DNA of 64,000 nt. Origin: Mucilaginibacter sp. UR6-1 (GTDB lineage: Bacteria > Bacteroidota > Bacteroidia > Sphingobacteriales > Sphingobacteriaceae). The position numbers and the translations under genes are program-made. Location of the stretch: assembly GCF_020880975.1 (NCBI RefSeq), contig NZ_JAJIWP010000003.1:1-64000 (forward strand), read 5' to 3'. Positions within the stretch are counted from its first letter, which is position 1. Each line of letters starts with the position of its first letter. The notes beneath the pieces were generated by a model that saw only the letters and a list, made by a program, of their open reading frames with translations, was not told where the DNA came from and searched no databases. Shown here in pieces: positions 1 through 9,661 of this stretch.

Positions 1-100
<100 letters not shown>

Positions 101-111
101 ACTTTACAATC

Positions 112-143
112 AGCCCCCTTCAGTAATGATCGGGGCTTTTTTT
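112..143 (+). terminator. Rho-independent terminator of the rRNA operon
   Basis: AGCCCC (112-117) pairs with GGGGCT (132-137) around a 14-base loop and runs into a T7 tract. It lies just after the 5S RNA and ends the ribosomal operon. Confidence 0.85.
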
Positions 144-242
144 ATACATTGACTTTTTTAAGTCAAAGGCAGCCTTCCGTTCCATCACAAATCTAACTTA
201 ACAAACGTATCTCAATTAGTGCTAAATGGTTATTAGCAACTG

Positions 243-778
243 CTAATTGGCAACTGGCTTACTTCTCCGGTTAATACTTTTCATTATCAATATAAGCTGT
301 TGTAAATCGTTATCAGATCGGGCTTCGCCAAATAGTTGTATCTTTTCGTACCAGGCAGTAGTATCAGTATTCTGAATAATTATCTGGGTATAATAATGGA
401 AAGTACAACGTTTATATTCAAGTTCTCAAGTCGGCCCAAAAACAACATCTTCTGCTTAATTACAGGGCAGTCATTTGGGTATAAATGTTTGTTAGGGAAA
501 TTTTCCAGGTATATTCTACCTGTTGGTGAAACAGTATCGCGTGTATTTTTAGGTTTGAATGTAAACCACCAGTAATCTGTGCCTTGATATTTTGTGAGCT
601 TGTAATTCCTGGGAATAGAAATAGTTAGGTTACTCTTACCAAGATCAACCTTTCGAACTGTGGTGTCCGTATAAATATTGGGGATAATATCTTTTCGTTT
701 AGGCTGATAAGTTTTGTTTTGAAAACTAAGTACAGCAGACAAACAGGTGATAAGCAATAGTGCGAATTTTAAATTCAT
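243..778 (-). pseudogene. Secreted hypothetical protein, apparently frameshifted
   Basis: The intact reading frame covers 380-778 (132 codons). It opens with a signal peptide (MNLKFALLLITCLSAVLSF) and continues through a well-formed soluble segment to about LFLGRLEN. Past about position 425 a second frame is open down to a TAG at 243-245. It encodes protein-like sequence (IQNTDTTAWYEKIQLF, then GEARSDNDLQQL), whereas the last dozen codons of the first frame look random (NVVLSIIIPR). One indel between 380 and 425 would join them into a protein of about 178 residues. I do not recognise the family; the product would be periplasmic or secreted. A sequencing error is as plausible as a real mutation. 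If the frameshift is real, the 132-residue form is a truncated product. Confidence 0.55.
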
Positions 779-812
779 TCACTAATTTGCTCATTATAAG
801 GGATAAATAAAA

Positions 813-2366
813 CTATTTAATCCTGTACAATTCCCAGTCAGGTGTTTCATAAACTTTTTGCACAAGCATCCCGGAGTCATTAGTGCGCATAAAGTTAAAG
901 TAAGTGTTATTGAGCTGGGTATAGCCCTTTACCCTGTTTGACGGACTTGCCACCAAGATATAGCTCACATAGCCCCTCGGCGTTTCTATCGCGGTTAAAA
1001 ATTTATCCTGGTATGGCATTACCAGTTTTTGAATGTTATCTACAAATGCCGCTACCGGGTAGGCAATAGCATCATCAGCCATAATCAGGCTGTTATCAGG
1101 CAGGGCGTTAATATAATCGGCAATATCCTTACTCTCATCCTGGTCGTGGTTTTCAACAGGTTTGCGCAGCATTATCATAAACTTTTGCTCATCGCTAATA
1201 GGCGAGCGGTTTAAAAAGTAATAGCCGGTAAATATTTGTATGGCCATACCAATACCCATTAGTATCCTCAGTGTCTTTTTATTTTTATATGATTCGAGCT
1301 TAAAAATAATGCACAGCAGTGCCAGTATTATAAATATTAAATAAAATTCATGCGCTATATAAATCTTGTCGTACTTGAGCCGCAAAAATTCAATAAAGGC
1401 AAACGGTGTAAGTAGTGTTAATACCTGGTAGGTATTTTGGCGGTACATATACAACGCGAGCAATATTAGCGGAGCGTACATGATCATTTTTAACGATAGC
1501 AGCACAGCCGAATCGGGCATTTTATACGTGGTACTATTGGTAACCTCGTCAAAGTTTATTTTATCGGCCAATACGTTCCAGGTAGCGTAGGGGCTTTCAA
1601 TAAAGTAATTCAGATCATTAGCATGAGTAAGGTTGAGCAGCTTATAACATACAATTGACGCGATAGGTAATATAAATATGATGATATATAGCGCAAAGGT
1701 TTTGCTGATAAGCTTACGCCTTAATGATGGGCTGTTAAAACTCAGGAACAATCTGAATATCGATTCCTTTTCGCTCAGGTTAAGGCTTTTTAAAGTGATG
1801 GACAATATCAGCGGAATAAAGAACAGCGTTAACCAGATGAACCGGTAATCGCAAAAGGTAAGTGTTACCAGGCAAATACTGGCAAGAGATACGTGGTATG
1901 TTGTGTTTGATCGGTAAAACTTCAATATGTTCAAAAAGAACATGTAAAAAAAAGCCAGCACCAGATACAGGCTTTTACCTGCCGTAGCGGCATACAACAT
2001 ACCCGGATGGAATACAAAAAATATCAATAACAGCGCCAGATAAAAATTATCCTTAACATCTTTTAAAAGGGTAGCTGCTATCAAATAAAACAATATGGCC
2101 GTACCAATGGCTGATGCTATTACCGGTGCCAGCAAGTAGTTAATAAAAGTAAACAGGAAGGTTGAGTAGAACGGAATAATAGGAGCCGTTAAACCCATTA
2201 CTTTCAGGCGGTTGCCCAAGCCTTCAAAAACTATCTTTGATTTTTCGATATAAAATAGTGCCTCGGCATTATAATAGCCCAGCTTATTGAAGTACACTCC
2301 CAATACCAGGTAGTAAACGGCTAATAAAAAGGTTATTATTAAAAGGAATGTCGATTTCTTTATCAT
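813..2366 (-). CDS. Polytopic membrane protein of an exopolysaccharide locus (GT-C-like)
   Basis: A 517-residue protein with about ten to eleven hydrophobic segments from residue 5 to about 385, then a soluble C-terminal domain of about 120 residues (begins near DESKDIADYINALPDNS). This layout, many membrane helices followed by a periplasmic tail, resembles GT-C glycosyltransferases of the family 39/PMT type, but I see no certain catalytic Asp pair, so the activity is inferred. Its ATG overlaps the TGA of the upstream glycosyltransferase gene (ATGA), which implies translational coupling and a shared pathway with the BcsB-like and GT2 proteins. It could modify, polymerise or export the glycan. 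It is the last gene of the operon. Confidence 0.6.
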   Translation of the reverse strand: MIKKSTFLLIITFLLAVYYLVLGVYFNKLGYYNAEALFYIEKSKIVFEGLGNRLKVMGLTAPIIPFYSTFLFTFINYLLAPVIASAIGTAILFYLIAATLLKDVKDNFYLALLLIFFVFHPGMLYAATAGKSLYLVLAFFYMFFLNILKFYRSNTTYHVSLASICLVTLTFCDYRFIWLTLFFIPLILSITLKSLNLSEKESIFRLFLSFNSPSLRRKLISKTFALYIIIFILPIASIVCYKLLNLTHANDLNYFIESPYATWNVLADKINFDEVTNSTTYKMPDSAVLLSLKMIMYAPLILLALYMYRQNTYQVLTLLTPFAFIEFLRLKYDKIYIAHEFYLIFIILALLCIIFKLESYKNKKTLRILMGIGMAIQIFTGYYFLNRSPISDEQKFMIMLRKPVENHDQDESKDIADYINALPDNSLIMADDAIAYPVAAFVDNIQKLVMPYQDKFLTAIETPRGYVSYILVASPSNRVKGYTQLNNTYFNFMRTNDSGMLVQKVYETPDWELYRIK

Positions 2367-4210
2367 TTTACTACGTTAACCGGGCTGCTCATTTTACTTA
2401 AACCGTGATTGGTTTTTTCCCAGTAAAAGGGGTTTACAATTAATTGGTATAAGCCTTTGTATGCCGCTATTGAGTGCAGCATCCAGTATATCGGGTTAGC
2501 TACGGCAAAAAGTATTAGTTCATAAAACCTGCGCTTAAATACGGCCATCATATTCACATAGATCATCAGGATGTTGCCTACCATCAGGTTAAAGATGGAC
2601 ATGAACAGTACCCAATCCGGAAAGAGGGTACGGATGGTTGACAGGTCAAACAATATATAGTTCAAAAATATGATGAGCAGCAGCGGGTATACCAAAAAGG
2701 TAATTGGGGTTGCGCCTATAAAAAAACTGAACCCTAAAAAGCCTTTCAGGCCTATCTTACGGTACAGGGCGATCGGGTCGCGCATGTGTACCAGGTAGGT
2801 TTGCATGTAGCCCTTTATCCAGCGCGAGCGTTGGCGTATCCAGTTAATGGGTTCGTTGTTAGCCTCTTCGTATGTTGTGGAATTAACCACTGCTATTTTA
2901 TATCCCTTAGCATAAGCGCGCACACCCAGGTCGGCATCCTCGGTAACGTTAAAAGGATCCCAGGCGCCAAGCTCTACCAGGTTTTCCATTTTAAAATGGT
3001 TGCTTGTACCGCCCAGCGGGATAGGAATATCCAGGGTATCAAGCCCCGGAAGCATATAATCAAACCAATACGAATACTCAAGGGTGAACATACGCGTCAA
3101 AAAGTTTTCATTACGGTTAAAGTAATTCAACGAACATTGTACGCATATAAAGTTATCGGGCATCTTGTTGAATAAAGCTACCACTTTTTTAAGCTGATCC
3201 GTATCCGGTATATCCTCGGCATCGTAAATGGTTAAAAAAGTTCCGCGCGAAAAGTGCAGACCGTAATTACATGCTTTCGGCTTGGTTTTAGGCATATGAA
3301 AAGGCACTACAATAACCTCAAACGTAGCCGGAAAATCGAGGTTACGTACCGCGTTAAGGGTTTTGTCATCATCCTCTTCAATCAGGAGCTTTATATCCAG
3401 TTGCTCGCGGGGGTAATCAATACTTTGCAGGTTCCATATCAATTTTTTGATCAGCTTATCCTCCTTGTACACCGGCAGGTGTATGGTATAAACCGGCAGG
3501 TCATCCGTTACTACGTCACGCACTTCCTGGTTGGTTACCGCCTGGTGCAGCTCAAACCTCGAGCCCACCAGTGCCAAAAATAGCTTGAACGAGATGGCTA
3601 TTAAAAAGAAGAAACTCAGTATTACATTGATGGTAATGGAGGTATTCTTAAAATTAAGTACCAGGCCTACACAAATCACGCCTAACAGTACAAACAAAAA
3701 TATAAGTTGCTTTGATGTAAAGGTAACCCGCGCGGAATTTGCCGGATCGCGGTGCATCAGTTCAAACACGGCCGATTTTACATATTTCTCGCCCAATAAC
3801 CGGTGGCTCATCCAGGTGATATCCAGATCAGATGCTATGATGATCTCCGGCTCCAGATCGTAAGTAAAACGTACGAAATCGATAAAAAGCTGGTCGGTTG
3901 GGTCGGCCATCAGGGTTATCAGTTTGCCATCCTGCACGCGCAGGGGTAGCGCCACATGATCATTAGCCAGTTTCAGCTCTATTTTGCTGAGTATATCCTT
4001 GTCATACTCCTCTTCACGTATTTGGTTAAGCGGATAGCCCGCGTTTATAAGCGAACGCTCATAGTTTTTACGGGATATGTAGCCAAAGTTGAGGGCTACC
4101 TTAATAAAGGCCTGCCCCAATTTTGCCGAAAGCTTTTCAATGCTCTCGCGTTCGGCGGGGGTAATAAAGCCGTCGGTAATTAATAGCTCAGCAACAGAGG
4201 TTATCATCAA
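2363..4210 (-). CDS. Cellulose-synthase-type family 2 glycosyltransferase with N-terminal MshEN-like domain
   Basis: A 615-residue inner-membrane glycosyltransferase. Residues 10-140 look like an MshEN (GspE N-terminal) domain: KLGQAFIKVALNFGYIS, then VALPLRVQDGKLITLMADP. Two membrane helices follow (about 167-187 and 193-213), then a GT-A domain with the processive GT2 signatures: acidic EEDDD (278-282), DAED (330-333), TED (423-425, catalytic base) and QRSRW (460-464, Q/RxxRW acceptor-channel motif). More helices occupy the C-terminus. There is no PilZ domain. MshEN domains bind cyclic di-GMP in MshE-type ATPases, so this one may replace PilZ as a regulatory input; that is inference. The architecture resembles NfrB-type proteins. 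The BcsB-like gene 57 bp upstream supports a beta-glycan synthase role; the sugar is unknown. Confidence 0.85.
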   Translation of the reverse strand: MMITSVAELLITDGFITPAERESIEKLSAKLGQAFIKVALNFGYISRKNYERSLINAGYPLNQIREEEYDKDILSKIELKLANDHVALPLRVQDGKLITLMADPTDQLFIDFVRFTYDLEPEIIIASDLDITWMSHRLLGEKYVKSAVFELMHRDPANSARVTFTSKQLIFLFVLLGVICVGLVLNFKNTSITINVILSFFFLIAISFKLFLALVGSRFELHQAVTNQEVRDVVTDDLPVYTIHLPVYKEDKLIKKLIWNLQSIDYPREQLDIKLLIEEDDDKTLNAVRNLDFPATFEVIVVPFHMPKTKPKACNYGLHFSRGTFLTIYDAEDIPDTDQLKKVVALFNKMPDNFICVQCSLNYFNRNENFLTRMFTLEYSYWFDYMLPGLDTLDIPIPLGGTSNHFKMENLVELGAWDPFNVTEDADLGVRAYAKGYKIAVVNSTTYEEANNEPINWIRQRSRWIKGYMQTYLVHMRDPIALYRKIGLKGFLGFSFFIGATPITFLVYPLLLIIFLNYILFDLSTIRTLFPDWVLFMSIFNLMVGNILMIYVNMMAVFKRRFYELILFAVANPIYWMLHSIAAYKGLYQLIVNPFYWEKTNHGLSKMSSPVNVVK

Positions 4211-4267
4211 TACTAAAGGTTAGCCGGGCTTTAGCAATTAAAGTCCGGCGATATATGAATATTATTA

Positions 4268-6358
4268 TTATTCGTTAAACAGATCCTGAGAACTTTGTAC
4301 CCTTGAACGTACGTACAGGAATGATACCAGTATCAATATCAAAATACCCAGCAGTATATACAGGTTGTAGCTTTCCCAAAATTGAGCAAGCCCGCTTTTG
4401 GTATCTACGTACTCCAGGTTTTCGCTTGATTTATTAATGTTAAAAAGGTATTTATTGGTGTTAATATCAGAGATACACACGTTGCTTGACAGGGTTGACA
4501 ATTGCTCGGTAATTGAACGCGCAACAGATAAAAATGCCTCGGCCGGGTGTTTGCCGGTTGCGGTAAGTACCAGGGTAGCATTATTGCTGCGGCCATAAAA
4601 TATTTGTGCCAGGCCGTTTGATACACTGTCTGATAGGGAATAAACCACCTTATTATTATCCGCGTTGTATAGGCGAAACTTTTGGTTGAACTTTATAGGC
4701 GCGTCCGGAAATTCATCCATCAGCTTATCATTTTGTGATAACAGCGCAACCACGTTATATTTTTTCAGATCGCCCGGTTGTACTTCGTCTGAGTATACAA
4801 TCTCCGGAAAGTTGTTGGCATTGATGTTATTGTTAAGCTCGTAAATGATCTCGCCCAGGGCCGCGGCAGCGTGTTTTGCATAGTTACGGCTAACAATAAG
4901 CCGTGTTGAGCCGCTGTTAAATGCTTCGGGATACTGGTAAAAACTCAGATCATTGGTAATGAAAGGGTTTTTTGATGCCAGGTATGATTTATCAACATCA
5001 ATCTCACAAAAGAAATTGGTAAAGCTGTTTTGGCAGTTGCCGCTGCTTGGGTAAAACCTGAATTCGGCCTCCAGCGTATTGTATTTATGGTGCTGGTAGC
5101 GGTTAATGGTTACGGCGGTATTCAGCTTGCCCGATGCGTCGAGCTTTTCACTGCTGATGAGTAAACCATTAAGGTAAATGTTAAAAAAGCCGCGATCGCC
5201 GGGGTTAAGGCTGCTGTAAATACCAACAAAGCGTATCTCAACCTCCTTTGGTGTAAAGCTAAAATCGCTGTTTTTAAAGTTATATACAGTTTTTAATGAA
5301 CCAATGCCCGACATGAAAGTGCTGGTACCGCCTACCTGTTTTAATGATAATTTTGAGCGGCTTTCGTCAATATTTTGAAAAAAGCTGTTCTCGGCGTTAT
5401 TTATCAGCAGGTAGTCGCCATAGGTTGAGTTAAGTATATTCATGTTACCCAGGGCGGTAATAGCCTTTTCGTAACCACGGTTATCACCGCCTGAAACAAA
5501 CAGAATTTCATTAGGTACCACGCTGGTTGATACCGTTTTAACCGGAACCAGTTTGCCGCGTACATCAACCATGGTGGTAAGCGTATCGGTAAGTGAGGTT
5601 ATGGATTTGTGCAGGTAAAACAGGCCTTGCCCGTCCTGCGGATTTACTTTTACCAGGCGGCGCTGTGCTTCGGGCAGTTGCGATACATCGCCCACCATAA
5701 TATAATTCTTAACACTATCAGGTACCTTACCGGCCTCGTACACATGTATCTCCTTTGATTGTGTTTTTTTAAGTCTTGCGTATGCCCATGCTACAGCTTT
5801 CAGATCGTGCAGTGACGGGTTTGCCGGATATACTATAGCGCGTTTTGATTCAAAGCAGTTGCTGATATTTACGTTATTAAAAAAATTCTTGTTGCTTTTT
5901 ACCAGTGAAAGGTACGAGTAGCCTTTTATCTTGATCCACATGGCCGGGTTATCCAGGTCGCGGCATTTATCATCGCTGATGGTTAGCAGGGTTTTAACCT
6001 GTACTTTTAAATACTTTTCGGGCGATAGGTCAGCCCTTGACAGGTTGATCACTATTTTTTGTAAAGAATCCTTGGTTAGCCTTGAACTGATCACCGGCTG
6101 ATCATTGATAAGGATGTTGATAAAGGAATGATCCTTGATCAATGCCTGCGATGGCTCAAAGTACATTACCAGTTTACTGCCGTTCATCTCAACCAGCGGA
6201 CTGATCCTCAAAAAGTACGATGAAGCGCCGCTCATGCCGTAAATGGCATTATCCGGATGCCCCATTGATTTGAACGACACAACGCTTTGCGCCCTGGTGT
6301 TGATTGAAAGTACAAGTAAAAAGGCTAAGAAGGTAAGAACTCTCTTCATTGGTTGCAT
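4268..6358 (-). CDS. BcsB-like periplasmic cellulose synthase regulatory subunit
   Basis: A 696-residue protein with a signal peptide (ends near NTRAQ, residue 24), a large all-beta periplasmic region and one C-terminal membrane helix (YILLGILILILVSFLYV, about 668-685) with a short cytoplasmic tail. The segment around ISDDKCRDLDNPAMWIKI matches the cysteine/Asn-Pro region conserved in BcsB proteins, and the later SGNCQNSFTNFFCEID region carries a second cysteine pair. BcsB anchors to BcsA and guides the growing glucan through the periplasm. The gene starts one base after the kinase stop codon and precedes the GT2 gene by 57 bp, so the three are co-transcribed. At 696 residues it is close to classical BcsB length. 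Sequence divergence suggests a glycan other than standard cellulose is possible. Confidence 0.82.
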   Translation of the reverse strand: MQPMKRVLTFLAFLLVLSINTRAQSVVSFKSMGHPDNAIYGMSGASSYFLRISPLVEMNGSKLVMYFEPSQALIKDHSFINILINDQPVISSRLTKDSLQKIVINLSRADLSPEKYLKVQVKTLLTISDDKCRDLDNPAMWIKIKGYSYLSLVKSNKNFFNNVNISNCFESKRAIVYPANPSLHDLKAVAWAYARLKKTQSKEIHVYEAGKVPDSVKNYIMVGDVSQLPEAQRRLVKVNPQDGQGLFYLHKSITSLTDTLTTMVDVRGKLVPVKTVSTSVVPNEILFVSGGDNRGYEKAITALGNMNILNSTYGDYLLINNAENSFFQNIDESRSKLSLKQVGGTSTFMSGIGSLKTVYNFKNSDFSFTPKEVEIRFVGIYSSLNPGDRGFFNIYLNGLLISSEKLDASGKLNTAVTINRYQHHKYNTLEAEFRFYPSSGNCQNSFTNFFCEIDVDKSYLASKNPFITNDLSFYQYPEAFNSGSTRLIVSRNYAKHAAAALGEIIYELNNNINANNFPEIVYSDEVQPGDLKKYNVVALLSQNDKLMDEFPDAPIKFNQKFRLYNADNNKVVYSLSDSVSNGLAQIFYGRSNNATLVLTATGKHPAEAFLSVARSITEQLSTLSSNVCISDINTNKYLFNINKSSENLEYVDTKSGLAQFWESYNLYILLGILILILVSFLYVRSRVQSSQDLFNE

Positions 6359-6359
6359 A

Positions 6360-7706
6360 TTAATTTATAACGTAAAATTCTACTCTGAAATAGTTGCCAT
6401 TATCATCACTGCGATAATAAATATCGCCGCCCATCTCCATGGTCATGAGTTTGGCAATTGAAAGGCCCAGGCCCAGGCGGCTCTCCTGCACGGCACCCAC
6501 ATCATTTAATGTTTTTAGTTTGTTGAACATCATATCCAACTCCTGCTGGCCAATGGCTATGCCCTCGTCAATAATTTCTAAAACAAATTTTTGGCGCTGC
6601 AGGCTGGTAACCACTTTAATGTTGTTATTGGTTTGCGAAAATTTTATAGCATTTGACAGCAAATTTTGGAACACCTGCCCGGCAAATACACGGTCGAGCT
6701 TAACATTTAGCGGTAGCTTCAATATATAGTCAATCAGGTGTATGTTTTTCATGTGGGCGGTTTCCTGCAAGCCTTTAAAAACATATTGCACCTCCTGGTT
6801 GGCATCAAATATCTCCAGGTTAAACTTAATCTCAGGTGATGAGATCTCCTTAACATCCATCAGCTTATTAAGCATATACTGCATCTTCTCGGCCGATTCG
6901 GTAATGTAACCAACAAACTCCTTTTGGTCATTGCTCAGACGGTAATCCTCATCCTTAACCATATTATTACTCATAATAATGGAGCCTATCAGGTTTTTAA
7001 GGTCGTGCCCGGCAATGTTTATAAAGCTGTTCTTCTGCTCGTCAAGCTTGCGCAGTTGCTCGTACTGCATATCAATAATATTGTTCTTCTCATTAATATC
7101 CTGGTACTGGGCCTTCAGTTGTTCGTTTGATTTTTCGATCAGTATCTGTGCCTGTACCTCGCGGGCAAGTACTTTATAGCGGGCATGGGGTATAATGGTT
7201 GATATTACCACAATAACAAAAAAGAACTGGCCGCCGTTGCTTACCAGCAGATCAATAGTATACTCGTTAAACGTGTTAAAAAATATCGCTAAAAATAAAA
7301 AGGCAGCCAGTGCCTGTATAATAGAGTTAAGCGCTTCCCAAAATACCTGCAGGTTAAAAAACAGGATGATGGCCGCGTACAGCAAAAAATAAATATTTAT
7401 TGATTCGATATTGACCAGGTTGCACAACAACGCCGTGCTTACTGACAGGATAGCGATAACCAGATGCAGCAGTATGCGGTAGCTTTGCTTACGCGCCTGA
7501 AAAAAGTTATACAGCATATAGATCACAAAAACCGATGTAAGGCGCACGATCAAAAAACTAACCCATAGCTGATTTGCGTATATAAAATCAACGATGCTAA
7601 AAAGCGGGTATAGAAAGATGATAGTCCAGATGATGATATTGGTTTGGTACCAGGCCTTTTTTAATACCTCTTTTGAGAATTCCTCTTTAGTGATCTTTAA
7701 AAACAT
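6360..7706 (-). CDS. Membrane sensor histidine kinase heading the exopolysaccharide operon
   Basis: A 448-residue kinase with six hydrophobic helices (residues about 22-175), a coiled coil (about 185-225), a HisKA domain with phosphoacceptor His234 in FINIAGHDLKNLIGS, and an HATPase_c domain (N box FQNLLSNAIKF; G2 box LGLGLSIAKLM). The G1 box reads DEGIAI instead of the usual DxGxGI, so the second glycine is alanine, which may weaken ATP binding. No response regulator gene is adjacent. It is the first gene of the operon and ends one base before the BcsB-like start, so it probably senses a membrane or quorum-like signal controlling glycan production. The promoter is not clear. Confidence 0.85.
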   Translation of the reverse strand: MFLKITKEEFSKEVLKKAWYQTNIIIWTIIFLYPLFSIVDFIYANQLWVSFLIVRLTSVFVIYMLYNFFQARKQSYRILLHLVIAILSVSTALLCNLVNIESINIYFLLYAAIILFFNLQVFWEALNSIIQALAAFLFLAIFFNTFNEYTIDLLVSNGGQFFFVIVVISTIIPHARYKVLAREVQAQILIEKSNEQLKAQYQDINEKNNIIDMQYEQLRKLDEQKNSFINIAGHDLKNLIGSIIMSNNMVKDEDYRLSNDQKEFVGYITESAEKMQYMLNKLMDVKEISSPEIKFNLEIFDANQEVQYVFKGLQETAHMKNIHLIDYILKLPLNVKLDRVFAGQVFQNLLSNAIKFSQTNNNIKVVTSLQRQKFVLEIIDEGIAIGQQELDMMFNKLKTLNDVGAVQESRLGLGLSIAKLMTMEMGGDIYYRSDDNGNYFRVEFYVIN

Positions 7707-8283
7707 TATGCAGTAGTTGAAATATTAGGGCAACAGGTTTAGTAATTCTTTTCATTGATGTCCATCAATCTAAACATCACTGGTAAAAACCGGGAATTAA
7801 CAGTTCCATAATCACAAAAAGTAAACCAAATGCCCCGGAGATACAGGTTGTGAAAAGGTAAAACCCCGGCAGTTAGTGGGGGCGGGCTAAACATGTATCT
7901 GTTTAAAAAGATGGTATAATTTAAGCACTACACGTATATTTTGCTAAAACAGGTTTACAGAGGCCTTTAAAATAGATCAAACTAAAATCGTTTATAAGTG
8001 TTTAGTTAACTAAAGGCTGTGCAGAATATTCTGTAAAACAAAGATTTTTATTTTTAACATACCGGATACCTGATTTAGTATTATGGTAAACAGTTGGGGT
8101 GTGGGCAAAAAAGTGGGGCAATATTTCCATATTGTGCGGAAAATTTTTCCTATATGTTAATCAATTGTGGTTTGAATGACGATAAATCTACGTGTGAACG
8201 TTCAAAAATGATCTTCATCATACCACCCCAAAATGTATTGTTACTAAGTTAATTTAACTAACTTTGAGCCCTAATAAATTGCT
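7707..8283. other. 577-bp divergent intergenic region between the kinase operon and the desaturase
   Basis: No coding sequence is visible. The region holds the desaturase promoter (8238-8266) and three perfect dyads: TTTAGTTAACTAAA (8001-8014), CAATAT-TTCC-ATATTG (8119-8134) and GGAAAATTTTTCC (8138-8150). These could be operators or small hairpins. The promoter of the minus-strand kinase operon must lie near 7707-7800, but no clear TAnnTTTG element is visible there. Confidence 0.6.
8238..8266 (+). promoter_or_regulatory. Bacteroidota-type promoter of the acyl-ACP desaturase
   Basis: TTG (8238-8240) and TAACTTTG (8259-8266) are separated by 18 bp, fitting the TTG-N17-23-TAnnTTTG promoter of this phylum. 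Transcription would start near 8272, leaving a leader of only about 12 bases before the ATG at 8284. Confidence 0.65.
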
Positions 8284-9264
8284 ATGAGATATTTTGAAGA
8301 AAAAAGAAGGGAAGTAATGACGCATATTGAAAAATACATGCTTGATAAGATGCATGATTTTTTAAAGCCGATTGACACCATTTGGCAACCTGCCGACTTT
8401 TTGCCGGATTCTTCAAGAGATACTTTTTTTAGTGAGATAAAAGAACTGCAGGAAAGCGCCGAAGGCCTTTCTTACGATCTGATAGCCGTATTGATAGGTG
8501 ATACCATTACCGAGGAGGCGCTGCCGACTTATGAATCATGGCTTACCATGGTTGAAGGTGTATCACGGGACGAAGAAGGCGGCTGGATGAAATGGACCCG
8601 TTACTGGACTGCCGAAGAGAACCGCCACGGCGATCTGCTTAATAAATACTTATACCTGTCGGGCCGTGTAAATATGCGCATGATGGAAGTATCAACCCAG
8701 TACTTAATTGCTGATGGGTTTGATATAGGCACCGGTGCCGATCCGTACCGCAACTTTATTTATACTTCGTTCCAGGAGCTGGCTACAAACGTATCGCACC
8801 GCCGCGTAGCATCGCAGGCCAAAAAACATGGCGATACGCTGTTGTCGAAAATGTGCGGCGTTATCGCGTCAGACGAAGCGCGCCATGCCAAAGCTTATAA
8901 ATATTTTATTGAAAAGATATTTGAGGTAGACGCGAGTGAGGCCATGCTGGCTTTTGAGGATATGATGCGCAAAAAGATTGTTATGCCTGCACATTTTTTA
9001 CGTGAGGTGGGGCTTAAAATAGGTCAAACATTCGGTCACTTTACTGATGCGGCGCAACGCCTGGGTATTTATACCGCTGTTGATTATGTTGACATACTGA
9101 AAGAGCTGATAGAGGACTGGCATATTGAAAGCGTTACCGACCTTAATGCCGAAGCTGAGAAAGCCCGCGATTACATCATGAAACTGCCTGAGCGTTTATT
9201 GCGCGTGGCCGAGCGCATGAAGAACCCGATGCTCGAATACAAATTCAGTTGGATAAACGGTTAG
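8284..9264 (+). CDS. Acyl-ACP desaturase (diiron)
   Basis: A 326-residue soluble diiron desaturase of the plant stearoyl-ACP desaturase type (FA_desaturase_2). The iron-binding motifs are EENRHGD (about residues 117-123) and SDEARHAKAY (about 198-207), the two ExxH repeats of the family. It introduces a cis double bond into an acyl chain bound to acyl carrier protein, using O2 and reduced ferredoxin, and so adjusts membrane fluidity. An internal ATG at 8317 is an alternative start, but the promoter spacing fits 8284. It stands alone in its transcription unit; its stop overlaps by four bases the stop of the convergent small gene that follows. Confidence 0.92.
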   Translation: MRYFEEKRREVMTHIEKYMLDKMHDFLKPIDTIWQPADFLPDSSRDTFFSEIKELQESAEGLSYDLIAVLIGDTITEEALPTYESWLTMVEGVSRDEEGGWMKWTRYWTAEENRHGDLLNKYLYLSGRVNMRMMEVSTQYLIADGFDIGTGADPYRNFIYTSFQELATNVSHRRVASQAKKHGDTLLSKMCGVIASDEARHAKAYKYFIEKIFEVDASEAMLAFEDMMRKKIVMPAHFLREVGLKIGQTFGHFTDAAQRLGIYTAVDYVDILKELIEDWHIESVTDLNAEAEKARDYIMKLPERLLRVAERMKNPMLEYKFSWING

Positions 9265-9578
9265 ATCTGCGGCGCGGTAGCGCCCAGATGTTTTACAAAC
9301 AGATCATCCAAAACTGATTCGAGCGTAAGCACATTCACATCATCCACATAATGTTCTGATTTAGCTACCTCCAGCGTATTGCTGCCGGTAGCCGTCAGCC
9401 TGAAAAGAAAGCCATCATACAGGTCAGGCTTTTGTATGTCTATACTTTGCCCGTTCAGCAACAGGTCAAAATTAATTTCTTCATTACGGTGCTCGGCAAA
9501 CTGCCGGTTCAGGTTAGCCTTTAAATAATCGTACAAGTTATCAACCAATAACGGTTTTGTGGTGTTTATAATTTTCAT
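9261..9578 (-). CDS. Hypothetical protein, 105 residues
   Basis: A small acidic soluble protein without signal peptide or membrane helix, starting MKIINTTKPLLVDNLYDYL. I do not recognise the family. Codon use resembles its neighbours and the frame fills the whole gap between the desaturase and the divergent aldo/keto reductase, with four bases of 3' overlap with the desaturase. This supports a real gene, but no function can be given. Confidence 0.65.
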   Translation of the reverse strand: MKIINTTKPLLVDNLYDYLKANLNRQFAEHRNEEINFDLLLNGQSIDIQKPDLYDGFLFRLTATGSNTLEVAKSEHYVDDVNVLTLESVLDDLFVKHLGATAPQI

Positions 9579-9661
9579 AACCTGTGTTTAACGGTTAAAT
9601 TTGATGTTATTGATACAACCTTGTACTCGTTTATAATGTTTTACTTAAATCATCTGCTTTT

